Program-made: the position numbers and the translations under genes
From: Flavobacterium sandaracinum
Lineage (GTDB): Bacteria > Bacteroidota > Bacteroidia > Flavobacteriales > Flavobacteriaceae
Reading direction: 5' to 3'
Length of the DNA: 64,000 nt
Assembly (NCBI RefSeq): GCF_004349135.1
Contig: NZ_SMFN01000016.1
Span: 29,535-93,534 of the forward strand
Shown here: in pieces, positions 11,361 through 19,925 of the stretch
Position numbering within the stretch: position 1 is the first letter of the stretch
Layout: the number at the start of each line of letters is the position of its first letter
Notes under the pieces: generated by a model
Told to the model about the DNA's origin: nothing
Seen by the model: the letters and a program-made list of their open reading frames with translations, nothing else
Databases searched by the model: none

Positions 11361-12224
11361 TTAAACTTCCCATTCGCCTTTAGCGATGAATTGCGTTTTC
11401 CCACCTATTTTTATATCAAAATGATTCTCTGTTAGTTTTCCATTAAAATAAATCTGGGACGGCCTCTTGATGAAATCGCCTTGATGATTAATAATTTGAA
11501 TTTCTGGGGCATTATATTTTAAAAGAAAAGCCTGCAAACAAGCGCTTGCACTACCAGTGGCAGCATCTTCTATCAGTTGATTATTTTCAATACACAGCAT
11601 TCTACTAGTGAGTTTTTGCTCTTCCAAACAATAAAAATACAAAGCTCTATGACTTGTTTTACAATGCTTGTGTAACCATACGTTCGTCTTATCCTTATCC
11701 AAAACCAAATTTTCCAATGCCCTTTTACTTTTTACAGGAACTATTACAAAAGCGCTTCCTGTGGTCACTTCCTGAATGGGAAATGTATCATTAAAATCAG
11801 TACTGCTTAAATTACTGAAGTTCAAAAAATCTTCTGCTGAAAAAGTATCCAGAAACTCGGGTTGAGCAGCCTGAAGCCAAACCAAATCTCCCGATTGATA
11901 TACTGGAATTTCTCCAATTGGGACCAACAACGTAATCTTTTCAGGTTGGTGCTCAAATATGGTATTCATTAAAACCCACGAAGTTCCAATAATTGGATGA
12001 CCCGCGAACTTCATTTCGTGCTCCGGAGTAAAAATTTTGATCGTTGCCGAATTCTTTTCAACATCAAGTTTGGTTATAAAAGTGCTTTCTGCAAAATTTA
12101 TTTCTCGCGCAATTTCTTGCATCTGTTTGTCAGTTAAAGCATCGGCCCCTGAGAAAACTGCGAGTTGGTTTCCCGCATATTTTTTCTCTGCAAAAACATC
12201 AACGATATAAAAAGATAAGTTCAT
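11361..12224 (-). CDS. PhzF-family isomerase/epimerase-like protein
   Basis: 287 aa, the usual PhzF length, with two related halves in a diaminopimelate-epimerase-like fold. Visible signatures: MNLSFYIVDVFAEKKYAGNQLAVF at the N-terminus (given here as family start), INFAESTFI with the putative catalytic Glu (~45), MKFAGHPIIGTSWVL, and in the C-terminal half EDAATGSASACL. PhzF proteins isomerise enzyme-bound small substrates; most members, including this one, have no known substrate. It sits between the TPR gene and the barrel gene on the same strand with only ~50 bp to the latter, so co-transcription is plausible. Function in the neighbourhood is unclear. Confidence 0.85.
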   Translation of the reverse strand: MNLSFYIVDVFAEKKYAGNQLAVFSGADALTDKQMQEIAREINFAESTFITKLDVEKNSATIKIFTPEHEMKFAGHPIIGTSWVLMNTIFEHQPEKITLLVPIGEIPVYQSGDLVWLQAAQPEFLDTFSAEDFLNFSNLSSTDFNDTFPIQEVTTGSAFVIVPVKSKRALENLVLDKDKTNVWLHKHCKTSHRALYFYCLEEQKLTSRMLCIENNQLIEDAATGSASACLQAFLLKYNAPEIQIINHQGDFIKRPSQIYFNGKLTENHFDIKIGGKTQFIAKGEWEV

Positions 12225-12275
12225 TCTATGTGTTTATTGGGTTGCAATTATACCTTTTATTATTAAAAATATTTT

Positions 12276-12338
12276 TTTAAACCATTAAAATTAAGTTTCA
12301 TTAAGCCTTAATACATCTTAATTTCTTAATGGTTCAAA
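12276..12338. repeat. Inverted word repeat (ACCATTAAG type)
   Basis: Left arm 12276-12295 starts TTTAAACCATTAAAATTAAG; right arm 12317-12338 is its near reverse complement. Short spacer (21 nt) with further TTAAG units. Located between the TPR gene stop and the PhzF-like gene start. Confidence 0.6.
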
Positions 12339-12429
12339 TATTTTATTTATTATTCAGGCTATGCTAAGTGCTATTAATCATTGGTATTACTTAATAAATC
12401 TCATGCCTCTTTTCCTATTTCTTACTTAT

Positions 12430-15400
12430 TTATTTTGTAATCGATGAATTGGTTTTAGATTCTTCGGCTTTAATAGTGTTTAATTCTGTTTGTGCATCTG
12501 AAACTACATCAGGAAAATCAGTAAAATTTTGAATTACATTTTCTAAAATATAAGTCGCCTGATAACTGTCTTTCAAACCGTAGAAGTTTTTTGCCATTAA
12601 CACCAATCCTTTGGCTCCAAAATATTTATATCCGGAATAATTCTTTGCTAATTTTTGAACTGCAGCATTGGAATCTTCATATTTTTCGTCCTTGTTTTTA
12701 AAATAAGCGTCATAATATAAAGCTTCAGCAGCTAATTCTCCTTTAGCAATCGTCATTAATTTTACGTAGGCTACTCTTGCTTTTGCTTCGTCACCGGTCT
12801 CAATTGCTGCACGTGCAATGATAATTTGCGCATCACTTTTTACAGCATCATCCGTTTTAGGATCCATCAAAACCTTCTCTGCATAAATAACTGAATTTGG
12901 ATAATCTTTTTTGTCGTAATACAATTTCATTAAATTCGATTGCGCATACGTTTTATTCTGAGAAATATCCGCTTCATTTTCTAAACGGGTCAAAATCACT
13001 TGAGCTTTAGCAACATCTTTATTTTTAAGGAAAATTTGAGCCAATCGCGACAAAGATTGTTCTGTAAATTCACTTCTGGACTGCGCAATCACATATTCAT
13101 AATTCGGAATCGATTTACTCTCTGATCCTTCCGCAAAATACAATTGGCCTAAATAATAATTCGCCTGCAAAGCATGAATCCCACGAGGAAACTGATTTAC
13201 ATAACCACTAAATCCTGCAATAGCCTGCTTGGTATTATTTTGTTGAAACTGTTTTTCAGCCGCTTCATACGTGTCATTATCTAATTCTGCATCCGTTACA
13301 GCAACAAAATCTAAGGTACGAACCCAAGTAGCATATTCATCTACTCTGCCATTGTCCACATAAATCAATCGAGCGGTTGCAACTGCTTCTAGAGCCTCTG
13401 GAGTTCTAGGGAAATCTGCCGCAACTTTCTTGAATTTCAACAATGCCTGATCGTCTTTGTCTGTGTTATAAAACACTAATCCTTGGCGCAAAATAGCTCT
13501 CGAAGTAAAAGAACCTTTTTTAAACTCCGTGTTTAAACGTTCGTACGTCTTTACGGCAAGGTCATTTTTGTTCTCGGCAACGTATGTATTTGCCAATTCA
13601 AAAAGCGCATCGTCTCTATATTCTGATTTTGGATACACTTGTAAAAAAGCGTTTAACTCCTCAATTTTCTTATCATTTTTAGCCAAGAATCCGTAGGAAA
13701 TAGCTTTTTGGAAATAGGCATAATCCGCATCGACACTTTTAGATTCGATTACTTTCGTATATGCCTCCATTGCCGCAGCATATTTTGAAGTTACAAAACG
13801 ACAATCTGCTAATCGCAAATAGGAATCATTCAAACGAACCTTTTCCAAAGGTGCTTTGTCTATTTGGTTTTGGAAATAATTCCCCGCTTGGTCGTATTCC
13901 TTCAATTTAAAATATGCATACGCAATGTTGTAATTACTGTTTTTAAATTCCGGTGTTTTTGATGCTTGGTTCGCACCAATAAACTGCTTAAAACTCAACA
14001 AGGCTTCTTTAAAATCATTCAAAACATATTCTGTTTCTCCCTTCCAGAACGTTGCACGAGCGGAAAAAACAGCCTCTTTTTGTTCAACAATTGATTTGGT
14101 AAACATTTTCAGCGCTTCTGGATAATTCCCATCCGTATATAATTCTAAACCTCTATAAAAAAGCACTTTTTGGTACGCTAACTTATTTTCTGGCGATTTA
14201 TTTCTTTCCAATAATACTAGGGCTTCTTTGTAGTTTTTTGAAGAAATATAGGAATCTATCAATAATTTTTCCACCTCAGAACGGTTGGCATTATTTGGAT
14301 ATTTTTTTAAGAAAGCCTGCAAAACGGCTGGTACGCTTTGGTACGAATTCCCTAATTCATAACTTAACTTAGCATAATTCAAACTCGCATCTTCTTGAAT
14401 AGCGCCATCAAAATCCATTTCCGAAGCATTTTTAAAGGCATTCAAAGCTTGTTGCTTTTTATCGGTATTCAGGTAACTTTCTCCCAAATGATAATACGCA
14501 TTTTGCGCTACGAAATCTTTCCCGCCAATGATTTTATTGAACTGAGAAATCGCATTTTCGTAGTCTTTTTGTTTGTAATATGCATATCCCAATTGATAAA
14601 AATCCGTATTGTTCCATTTTCCTTTTTTCCCTTTGTAGGCTACTAAAAATGGAATGGCTTGATCATATTGTTTCAAATTGAAGTAGCTTTCACCAATGAT
14701 TTTATTCAGTTCTGATTTTTCCAAAGGAGTTGATTTTGCCATGGCTTTCTGACCTAAATCAATTGCTTTCTGGAAATTCCCCAACTTAAAATTCATATCC
14801 GCTTGATAATAGGACAGTTTTTCTTTGTATTTTTCTTCGCCCGAAACTTCGTCAAAATACTTGGTTGCTTGCTTATAATCATCTCCTTCATAGGCCATAA
14901 AACCTAAATAATATTTGGCTTGAGAACCATATTCTGCAGAGTTTACGACTTTATTGAAATAAGAGGTAGCTTCTTTTTTCTTTTTGGCATTAAAAAAACT
15001 GTATCCTTTTTGGAAATTGAATTTATCTTGATCTTTTCTGCTTAAACTACTTTCGTCCACTTTATCAAACCATTGTAATGCTTGTGGATAATTCCCTTGG
15101 TTAAAATGAAAATGTGCCACTTCAATATACGCCTGATTTTGTTTTACGCTCGTTGGATAATCCGAAACAAATTGCTCCATCAATTCATCGGCATTCGATT
15201 GATTGGTGCGAATGGCACAATTTGCAGCATAATACGCGCAATCTGATTTCAATTCTTCAGTTGTGGCAGTTTGTTTTACTTTATTAAAAATAAGTTGTGC
15301 CGATGCATACTGTTCCTCTTTAAATAAAGAAACCGCTTTATTGAAATCTTTTGAATCGTGGGTATAAATGGTTGATTTTTGTGCCGAAACATTGGGCGTT

Positions 15401-15444
15401 ATGATGAAAATGAAAAAAAAGTAGCCCCAGAAAAGTTTACGCAT
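12430..15444 (-). CDS. Large secreted tetratricopeptide-repeat protein
   Basis: 1004 aa with an N-terminal signal peptide (MRKLFWGYFFFIFIITPNVSAQ) and then almost nothing but TPR-like helix pairs: typical units are ASAQLIFNKVKQ, YPQALQWFDKV, YEEALSYF-like stretches and PRTPEALEAVATARLIY. I count well over 15 units from ~30 to ~985. There is no catalytic domain and no transmembrane segment apart from the signal, so it is predicted to be periplasmic and to act as a protein-binding scaffold. Some units (SEYRDDALFELANTYV) resemble the outer-membrane lipoprotein BamD/YbgF type. The barrel gene downstream is a candidate partner. Divergently oriented to the FtsE-type gene. A TACATTTG box (15466-15473) may be its promoter. 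Confidence 0.85.
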   Translation of the reverse strand: MRKLFWGYFFFIFIITPNVSAQKSTIYTHDSKDFNKAVSLFKEEQYASAQLIFNKVKQTATTEELKSDCAYYAANCAIRTNQSNADELMEQFVSDYPTSVKQNQAYIEVAHFHFNQGNYPQALQWFDKVDESSLSRKDQDKFNFQKGYSFFNAKKKKEATSYFNKVVNSAEYGSQAKYYLGFMAYEGDDYKQATKYFDEVSGEEKYKEKLSYYQADMNFKLGNFQKAIDLGQKAMAKSTPLEKSELNKIIGESYFNLKQYDQAIPFLVAYKGKKGKWNNTDFYQLGYAYYKQKDYENAISQFNKIIGGKDFVAQNAYYHLGESYLNTDKKQQALNAFKNASEMDFDGAIQEDASLNYAKLSYELGNSYQSVPAVLQAFLKKYPNNANRSEVEKLLIDSYISSKNYKEALVLLERNKSPENKLAYQKVLFYRGLELYTDGNYPEALKMFTKSIVEQKEAVFSARATFWKGETEYVLNDFKEALLSFKQFIGANQASKTPEFKNSNYNIAYAYFKLKEYDQAGNYFQNQIDKAPLEKVRLNDSYLRLADCRFVTSKYAAAMEAYTKVIESKSVDADYAYFQKAISYGFLAKNDKKIEELNAFLQVYPKSEYRDDALFELANTYVAENKNDLAVKTYERLNTEFKKGSFTSRAILRQGLVFYNTDKDDQALLKFKKVAADFPRTPEALEAVATARLIYVDNGRVDEYATWVRTLDFVAVTDAELDNDTYEAAEKQFQQNNTKQAIAGFSGYVNQFPRGIHALQANYYLGQLYFAEGSESKSIPNYEYVIAQSRSEFTEQSLSRLAQIFLKNKDVAKAQVILTRLENEADISQNKTYAQSNLMKLYYDKKDYPNSVIYAEKVLMDPKTDDAVKSDAQIIIARAAIETGDEAKARVAYVKLMTIAKGELAAEALYYDAYFKNKDEKYEDSNAAVQKLAKNYSGYKYFGAKGLVLMAKNFYGLKDSYQATYILENVIQNFTDFPDVVSDAQTELNTIKAEESKTNSSITK

Positions 15445-15465
15445 TGTGATTTTATTTTAATAATT

Positions 15466-15473
15466 CAAATGTA
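15466..15473 (-). promoter_or_regulatory. Putative -7 box of the TPR gene (TACATTTG)
   Basis: Minus-strand TACATTTG matches TAnnTTTG, 21 nt upstream of the ATG of the TPR gene. No clear -33 element. Confidence 0.4.
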
Positions 15474-15551
15474 TCATATTCTAAAGTCTATAACGAATCG
15501 TTGTTGGTTTTTATTATGAACATTTTTTAAACACCATAGAATTCAACTTTC

Positions 15552-15601
15552 AGTAGCGAAGTAATGATCGCTTTAAAGGGCGCTACTTTCTTCGATTTTT
15601 T
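15552..15601 (+). promoter_or_regulatory. Hairpin leader upstream of the FtsE-type gene, possible attenuator
   Basis: AGTAGCG (15552-15558) can pair with CGCTACT (15581-15587), and a T-rich tract (GATTTTTT) follows at ~15594-15601. The overlapping AGCGA (15555-15559) can instead pair with TCGCT (15568-15572), so two exclusive folds are possible. No gene lies upstream on this strand. A terminator-like stop in the leader of the downstream gene is one reading. Confidence 0.3.
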
Positions 15602-15691
15602 ATAATTATTGCAATTCTATCTAATTGAACAGAATTTATTTTGAATAGAACCGATATCTTATTACTTTTACCCAATAAACAAATGCAAATT

Positions 15692-16378
15692 ATGTCACAA
15701 TCCGTACTGTCTTTAAAAAATGTAACGATTTATCAAGAAGCAAAATCTATTCTAACAGAGGTCAACTTGGAGGTAAATCATGGAGAATTCCTTTACATCA
15801 TTGGGAAAACAGGCTCTGGAAAAAGTAGTTTAATGAAAACTTTATATGCTGATTTACCTTTAACGGAAGGAGAAGGAAACATCGTAGATTTTGATTTAGG
15901 TTCTTTAAAAGAAGATGACATTCCGTTTTTGAGAAGAAAAATTGGGATTGTTTTTCAAGATTTCAAATTACTTCCGGACCGAACTGTGAATGACAATATG
16001 CTATTTGTATTGAAAGCAACAGGCTGGGTCAACGACATTGACATGCAAAATAAAATTGAGGAAGTTTTAAATAAAGTGGGAATGAGAGATTTTGGTAAAA
16101 AAATGCCTCATCAACTTTCTGGAGGGGAACAACAACGTGTAGCAATTGCTCGTGCTTTATTGAATGACCCCGAATTAATCCTTGCGGATGAACCTACAGG
16201 AAATTTAGATCCACAAACGAGTGCCGAAGTATTGGAAGTCTTAAAAAAAATCAATGCCAATGGAAAAACCATCATTATGGCAACGCATGATTATGCCTTA
16301 TTGATGAAATTCCCTTCGAAAACATTAAAATGTGAAGACTCTAAAATTTTCGAAGTGATCCAGCAGAGAACGGCATAA
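15692..16378 (+). CDS. ftsE: FtsE-type ABC transporter ATP-binding protein
   Basis: ATPase of the FtsEX type, which with the membrane protein FtsX links division to activation of peptidoglycan hydrolases. I choose ATG 15692 (MSQSVLSLKNVTIY); the longer frame begins at a TTG 17 codons earlier and adds non-family residues. Walker A GKTGSGKSS (38-46), Q-loop in GIVFQDFKLLPDRTV, signature LSGGEQQRVAIARALL, Walker B LILADEPTGNLDP and the H-loop ATHD are all intact. 228 aa is the normal FtsE length. No ftsX is adjacent. The stop overlaps the start of the next glycosyltransferase in TAATG, which suggests translational coupling. The related LolD family is an alternative assignment. Confidence 0.8.
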   Translation: MSQSVLSLKNVTIYQEAKSILTEVNLEVNHGEFLYIIGKTGSGKSSLMKTLYADLPLTEGEGNIVDFDLGSLKEDDIPFLRRKIGIVFQDFKLLPDRTVNDNMLFVLKATGWVNDIDMQNKIEEVLNKVGMRDFGKKMPHQLSGGEQQRVAIARALLNDPELILADEPTGNLDPQTSAEVLEVLKKINANGKTIIMATHDYALLMKFPSKTLKCEDSKIFEVIQQRTA

Positions 16379-17280
16379 TGCTTTCTATTCTGGTTCCAAT
16401 ATACAATTACAATGTGTACCCTCTTGTTGTAGCGCTGCACAAACAGTGTACGGATTGCGGAATAGCATTTGAAATTCTATGCCAAGATGACGCGTCTAAC
16501 TCCAATTTAAACTCCTTTAATGAAGAGGTAAACACACTTTCCAATTGTAGTTTTATCTCCTTAAAAAAAAATCTGGCACACCGCGAAAACAGAAATTCAC
16601 TTGCCGCACAAGCACAATTTGATTATTTGCTTTTCATAGACGGAGATTCCATAATTATTGATGACCACTACATAAAAAAATACATCGACAATCTTCTAGA
16701 TTTTGATGTTGTTTATGGTGGAAGGTTGCATCCTGAAAAATGTCCTTCAAACAATCAAAAACTACGCTGGAAATACGGGAAATTCGTTGAAGATAAAGCT
16801 TCCGAAAACCGAAAGAAAAAACCATATCTATCGCTACTTTTTAACAATACCGTTATTAAAAAAGCATGTTTCAACAAAGTAAAATTTGACACCAACAGAA
16901 AGAAATACGGTCATGATGACACCCAACTTTCGTATGCGTTGAGTCTATTACAATGTAAAGTAAATCACATTGAAAATCCTGTTGAACACGGAGATATTGA
17001 CACTAATTTAGTTTATTTAAACAAAACCAAAGAGTCTTTAGAAAATCTGATTGCGCTTTATGAAGAAGAAAAAATTGATGTTGCGTTTGTAAAGTTGATT
17101 CAATTGTATCATTTTTTAAAAAGTACAAAAATTACTTTTATCATTTCCAAAATACATTCCGTTTTTCAGCATTTATTAATGAAGAATTTGACAGGAAATC
17201 ATCCTAATTTATTTCTTTTTAATTGGTATCGAGTTGGATATTTATGCGCTATCGATGATAAAAAAATTAATTCTTTTTGA
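16378..17280 (+). CDS. Glycosyltransferase family 2
   Basis: 300 aa GT-A fold enzyme: N-terminal LSILVPIYNYN strand-loop, CQDDASNSN (UDP-sugar region) and a DxD-like FIDGDSIIID near residue 85. A later GHDDTQLSYAL motif resembles the acceptor-site ED/HDD of GT2 enzymes. No transmembrane segment, so a cytosolic or peripheral enzyme that adds a sugar to a lipid-linked glycan. Donor and acceptor unknown. Its ATG overlaps the stop of the FtsE-type gene by one base (TAATG). Its 3' end overlaps the convergent glycosyltransferase gene by 14 bp, leaving no room for a terminator. Confidence 0.85.
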   Translation: MLSILVPIYNYNVYPLVVALHKQCTDCGIAFEILCQDDASNSNLNSFNEEVNTLSNCSFISLKKNLAHRENRNSLAAQAQFDYLLFIDGDSIIIDDHYIKKYIDNLLDFDVVYGGRLHPEKCPSNNQKLRWKYGKFVEDKASENRKKKPYLSLLFNNTVIKKACFNKVKFDTNRKKYGHDDTQLSYALSLLQCKVNHIENPVEHGDIDTNLVYLNKTKESLENLIALYEEEKIDVAFVKLIQLYHFLKSTKITFIISKIHSVFQHLLMKNLTGNHPNLFLFNWYRVGYLCAIDDKKINSF

Positions 17281-18367
17281 TTCCGGTGAACAATTGATTC
17301 CAAGTTTCCATAATAGCATCGATATGGTATTTTTTGCTGGATACTTTTGCCTTTGTACCCATTTCGTTTCTTACTGTATTATTTTCGATTAAAGTCTCAA
17401 CTGCTTTTACATAATCTGATTCGTTTCCATTTTTAATCAAAAAACCGTCCTCTCCTTGAGAAATTATTCCTCTCGGCCCGCAAGGACAATCATAAGCAAC
17501 ACAAGGCAATCCTGAAGCCATCGCCTCGATTAAAACCATTCCAAAACCTTCAAATCTGGAGGTCATCAGATAAAAAGAAGCTTCTAAATATTTTTGCTCA
17601 ATATCTTGAACTGGTTCGTGAAAAACAATATTATTTCCAATATTTAGGTTTTCAGCCACTACTTTTAAATCTACATTTCCAGAAGATTTTCCGTAAACTT
17701 CTAATATCCAATCAGGATGTTTCGCAACTACTTTTTTCCAGATTTGCAACAGCCTGTCAAATCCTTTTTCATACGTATGTCGACCAACAGCAATGCCTTT
17801 TTTATTTTCTAAAGCGCTAACTTTATTGGAAGCAAACCATAAGGGATTCGGAATAACAATAGTATTTTTGATATTCCATTCTGCAATACTACCGCTTGTT
17901 TCCACTACAAATCGATCGTATTGCTGTATTCCGATTTTTTTAAAAACAAGCGTAGCTTTTGCAACCGCTTTAGTAAAAATACTTTTATCCAATTTTCTTT
18001 CTTCAATAAACTTAGAACTGTGCATTTCTAGCACCAAAGGAATTTTAATTTTTAAAATAAAAGGAATTAAGTACGCTTTTAAACCATTATCACAAACAAT
18101 AATAACATCGGGCTGAATGGTTTTAATTTTAGTTTTTAACCCTATGGAAAATGAATTAAAAAACTGAAGCAAGTTCCCTTTCAATACCATATCGTGAAAA
18201 AAAATATTGGAATTAAAAGAATAAAACAACGGAGAAAAACCCTCATTTTGAGTTAGAATATGCACTTCATATCCTAATTTTTCAATTAGATAATTTGCTT
18301 TAATAGAAAGGACTCTTGCAACACCTCCCTCGTTATTGATGTTGGGAACAACGTATAAAAGCTTCAT
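17267..18367 (-). CDS. Glycosyltransferase family 4
   Basis: 366 aa GT-B enzyme. N-terminal Rossmann half begins MKLLYVVPNINNEGGVARVL; the nucleotide-sugar half contains GRHTYEKGFDRLLQIW and the family EX7E motif in RFEGFGMVLIEAMASGLP. Cytosolic or peripheral, retaining mechanism expected, donor unknown. Its start overlaps the stop of the cupin gene by 4 nt (ATGA), so the two are coupled. Its 3' end overlaps the convergent GT2 gene by 14 bp. Part of the surface-glycan cluster. Confidence 0.88.
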   Translation of the reverse strand: MKLLYVVPNINNEGGVARVLSIKANYLIEKLGYEVHILTQNEGFSPLFYSFNSNIFFHDMVLKGNLLQFFNSFSIGLKTKIKTIQPDVIIVCDNGLKAYLIPFILKIKIPLVLEMHSSKFIEERKLDKSIFTKAVAKATLVFKKIGIQQYDRFVVETSGSIAEWNIKNTIVIPNPLWFASNKVSALENKKGIAVGRHTYEKGFDRLLQIWKKVVAKHPDWILEVYGKSSGNVDLKVVAENLNIGNNIVFHEPVQDIEQKYLEASFYLMTSRFEGFGMVLIEAMASGLPCVAYDCPCGPRGIISQGEDGFLIKNGNESDYVKAVETLIENNTVRNEMGTKAKVSSKKYHIDAIMETWNQLFTGIKKN

Positions 18368-18768
18368 TTTTTTGATCCCAAAAATTGATTAAAATCCCGA
18401 ATATAATCTTGTTCATCATAAACATCAGAAGCCAAAACCAAGCAAACCGCTCCCGAAGAAAAATTTTCTAATTCTCTCCAAATTCCTGTTGGGATGTACA
18501 ACCCAATATTAGGTTTGTTCAATAGAAATGATTTCTTTTCTATTCCGTCATTTAGAACAACTTCAAAACTTCCGCTCAAAGCGATGAGCACTTCGCATTG
18601 ATTGATGTGCGAATGACTCCCTCTGAAGGAATTGCTGGGCACATCAAAAAGATAATACACACGCTTAAATTCAAATGGCACAATATCCTCTTGAATAAAT
18701 GCCAAATTTCCACGCCTATCCTCCACAACAGGAATTTGTAAAAGTTGTATGTCTTTTAATGTTGTCAT
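18364..18768 (-). CDS. FdtA/QdtA-like dTDP-sugar 3,4-ketoisomerase (cupin)
   Basis: 134 aa single cupin. It follows the FdtA/QdtA pattern closely: VVEDRRGNLAFIQE, PFEFKRVYYLFDVP, RGSHSH (the two catalytic-type His), GSFEVVLNDG and a C-terminal VLASDVYDEQDYIRDFNQFL. FdtA converts dTDP-4-keto-6-deoxyglucose to the 3-keto isomer, the precursor of dTDP-Fuc3NAc or Qui3NAc. The usual WHE segment is WRE here, so the exact reaction is less certain. The matching PLP aminotransferase (23066-24220) is present in the cluster. rmlA and rmlB are not in the window. Overlaps the next gene by ATGA and lies 4 bp after the preceding one, so it is in the middle of a tight operon. Confidence 0.8.
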   Translation of the reverse strand: MTTLKDIQLLQIPVVEDRRGNLAFIQEDIVPFEFKRVYYLFDVPSNSFRGSHSHINQCEVLIALSGSFEVVLNDGIEKKSFLLNKPNIGLYIPTGIWRELENFSSGAVCLVLASDVYDEQDYIRDFNQFLGSKK

Positions 18769-18772
18769 AATT

Positions 18773-19879
18773 CTATTTTAAGCTTATTTTCATTAAATCC
18801 AACCATTGTTTTCCGATAGTTGAAACCGAGAAAGATTGTATACTTTGCAATGCATTTTGCTTGCAATATCGATATAAATTTTCGTCTTCCACCAATAAAT
18901 TCATTGCTTCAGCAAGTTTTTCTATATCTTGGTTGGCAACCAACAATCCATTTTCCTTATGCTGTATCATTTCTCGTGGTCCTGATGCACAATCAAAAGC
19001 TATGACTGGCGTTTCACAAGCCAAAGATTCTAAAATAACATTAGGCAAACCTTCATTCAAACTACTTAAAACAAAAAATCGTGCCTTTTTTAAATATTTA
19101 AAAGGATTGTCTTGATAGCCCAAAAAATGTACTTTATCAACTACATTTCTTTTTTTAGCCACATTTACAAGCATTTGCTTTTGTTGACCATCACCTAGTA
19201 AAACCAAATGAATAGTATTGCTTGACAAAACAGATTTAGCATACGCTTCAATGAGTTTATCAAATTGTTTGATGTTCGTTTCCATTTGGCCCACGCCAAT
19301 AATATAATCAAATTCAAGCTCATTTTCCGCTTTACTCTTTACGGTAATTTCATCAATATCAATTGGATTATATATTCGGATAACATTTTTAAGCTGGTGT
19401 TTCTGCTCTATTAATGCTTTGGATTCATCCGAAATACTGACTATTTTATAACAATTGCCATACATAAAACGGCTAAGAAAAGAACCGTTTGGCAGGTAAT
19501 GATCTATTAAAAAACTATGAACCGTAAAAATTGTTTTCGTTTTATAAAGCCATTTTGCGATGAGCACTTCTTGAAGGGGTTTTATTCTAAATCGGAAATC
19601 GATGATGAAATCAAATTGATTTTCGTCCAGGTATTTTTTAAGAAAAGTGAACCGTTTCCATTTATTAAAAAGGCCGTTGGATGCATTTTTCAGTTTCCCT
19701 AAATTGACTAGTTTCCCTGAATAGGCATACGAAACGGAATCGAGAACGATGATGTTATGAATCTCTAATCCTTGTTTTGCAAAAAATTGAGACAAGACCG
19801 CCATCACCTTTTCGGCTCCGCCAGTACTTAATCGATAACCAATTAAAGCAATTTTAATTTTTTTGTTGGGCAATATCAT
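18773..19879 (-). CDS. Glycosyltransferase family 4
   Basis: 368 aa GT-B enzyme. The N-terminal half has IALIGYRLSTGGAEKVMAVL, with the GGAE acceptor-side motif common in GT4. The C-terminal half has GVGQMETNIKQFDKLIEAY, LLGDGQQKQML and the EX7E motif in EGLPNVILESLACETPVIAFD. First gene of the three-gene minus-strand run GT4-cupin-GT4. Only 46 bp separate it from the divergent GT2 gene at 19926, so the two share a small promoter region. Sugar specificity cannot be read from the sequence. Confidence 0.88.
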   Translation of the reverse strand: MILPNKKIKIALIGYRLSTGGAEKVMAVLSQFFAKQGLEIHNIIVLDSVSYAYSGKLVNLGKLKNASNGLFNKWKRFTFLKKYLDENQFDFIIDFRFRIKPLQEVLIAKWLYKTKTIFTVHSFLIDHYLPNGSFLSRFMYGNCYKIVSISDESKALIEQKHQLKNVIRIYNPIDIDEITVKSKAENELEFDYIIGVGQMETNIKQFDKLIEAYAKSVLSSNTIHLVLLGDGQQKQMLVNVAKKRNVVDKVHFLGYQDNPFKYLKKARFFVLSSLNEGLPNVILESLACETPVIAFDCASGPREMIQHKENGLLVANQDIEKLAEAMNLLVEDENLYRYCKQNALQSIQSFSVSTIGKQWLDLMKISLK

Positions 19880-19925
19880 TATCGATTTCTTATTTTCGTA
19901 TCAAATATAACTCTTTTAAAAAAAT

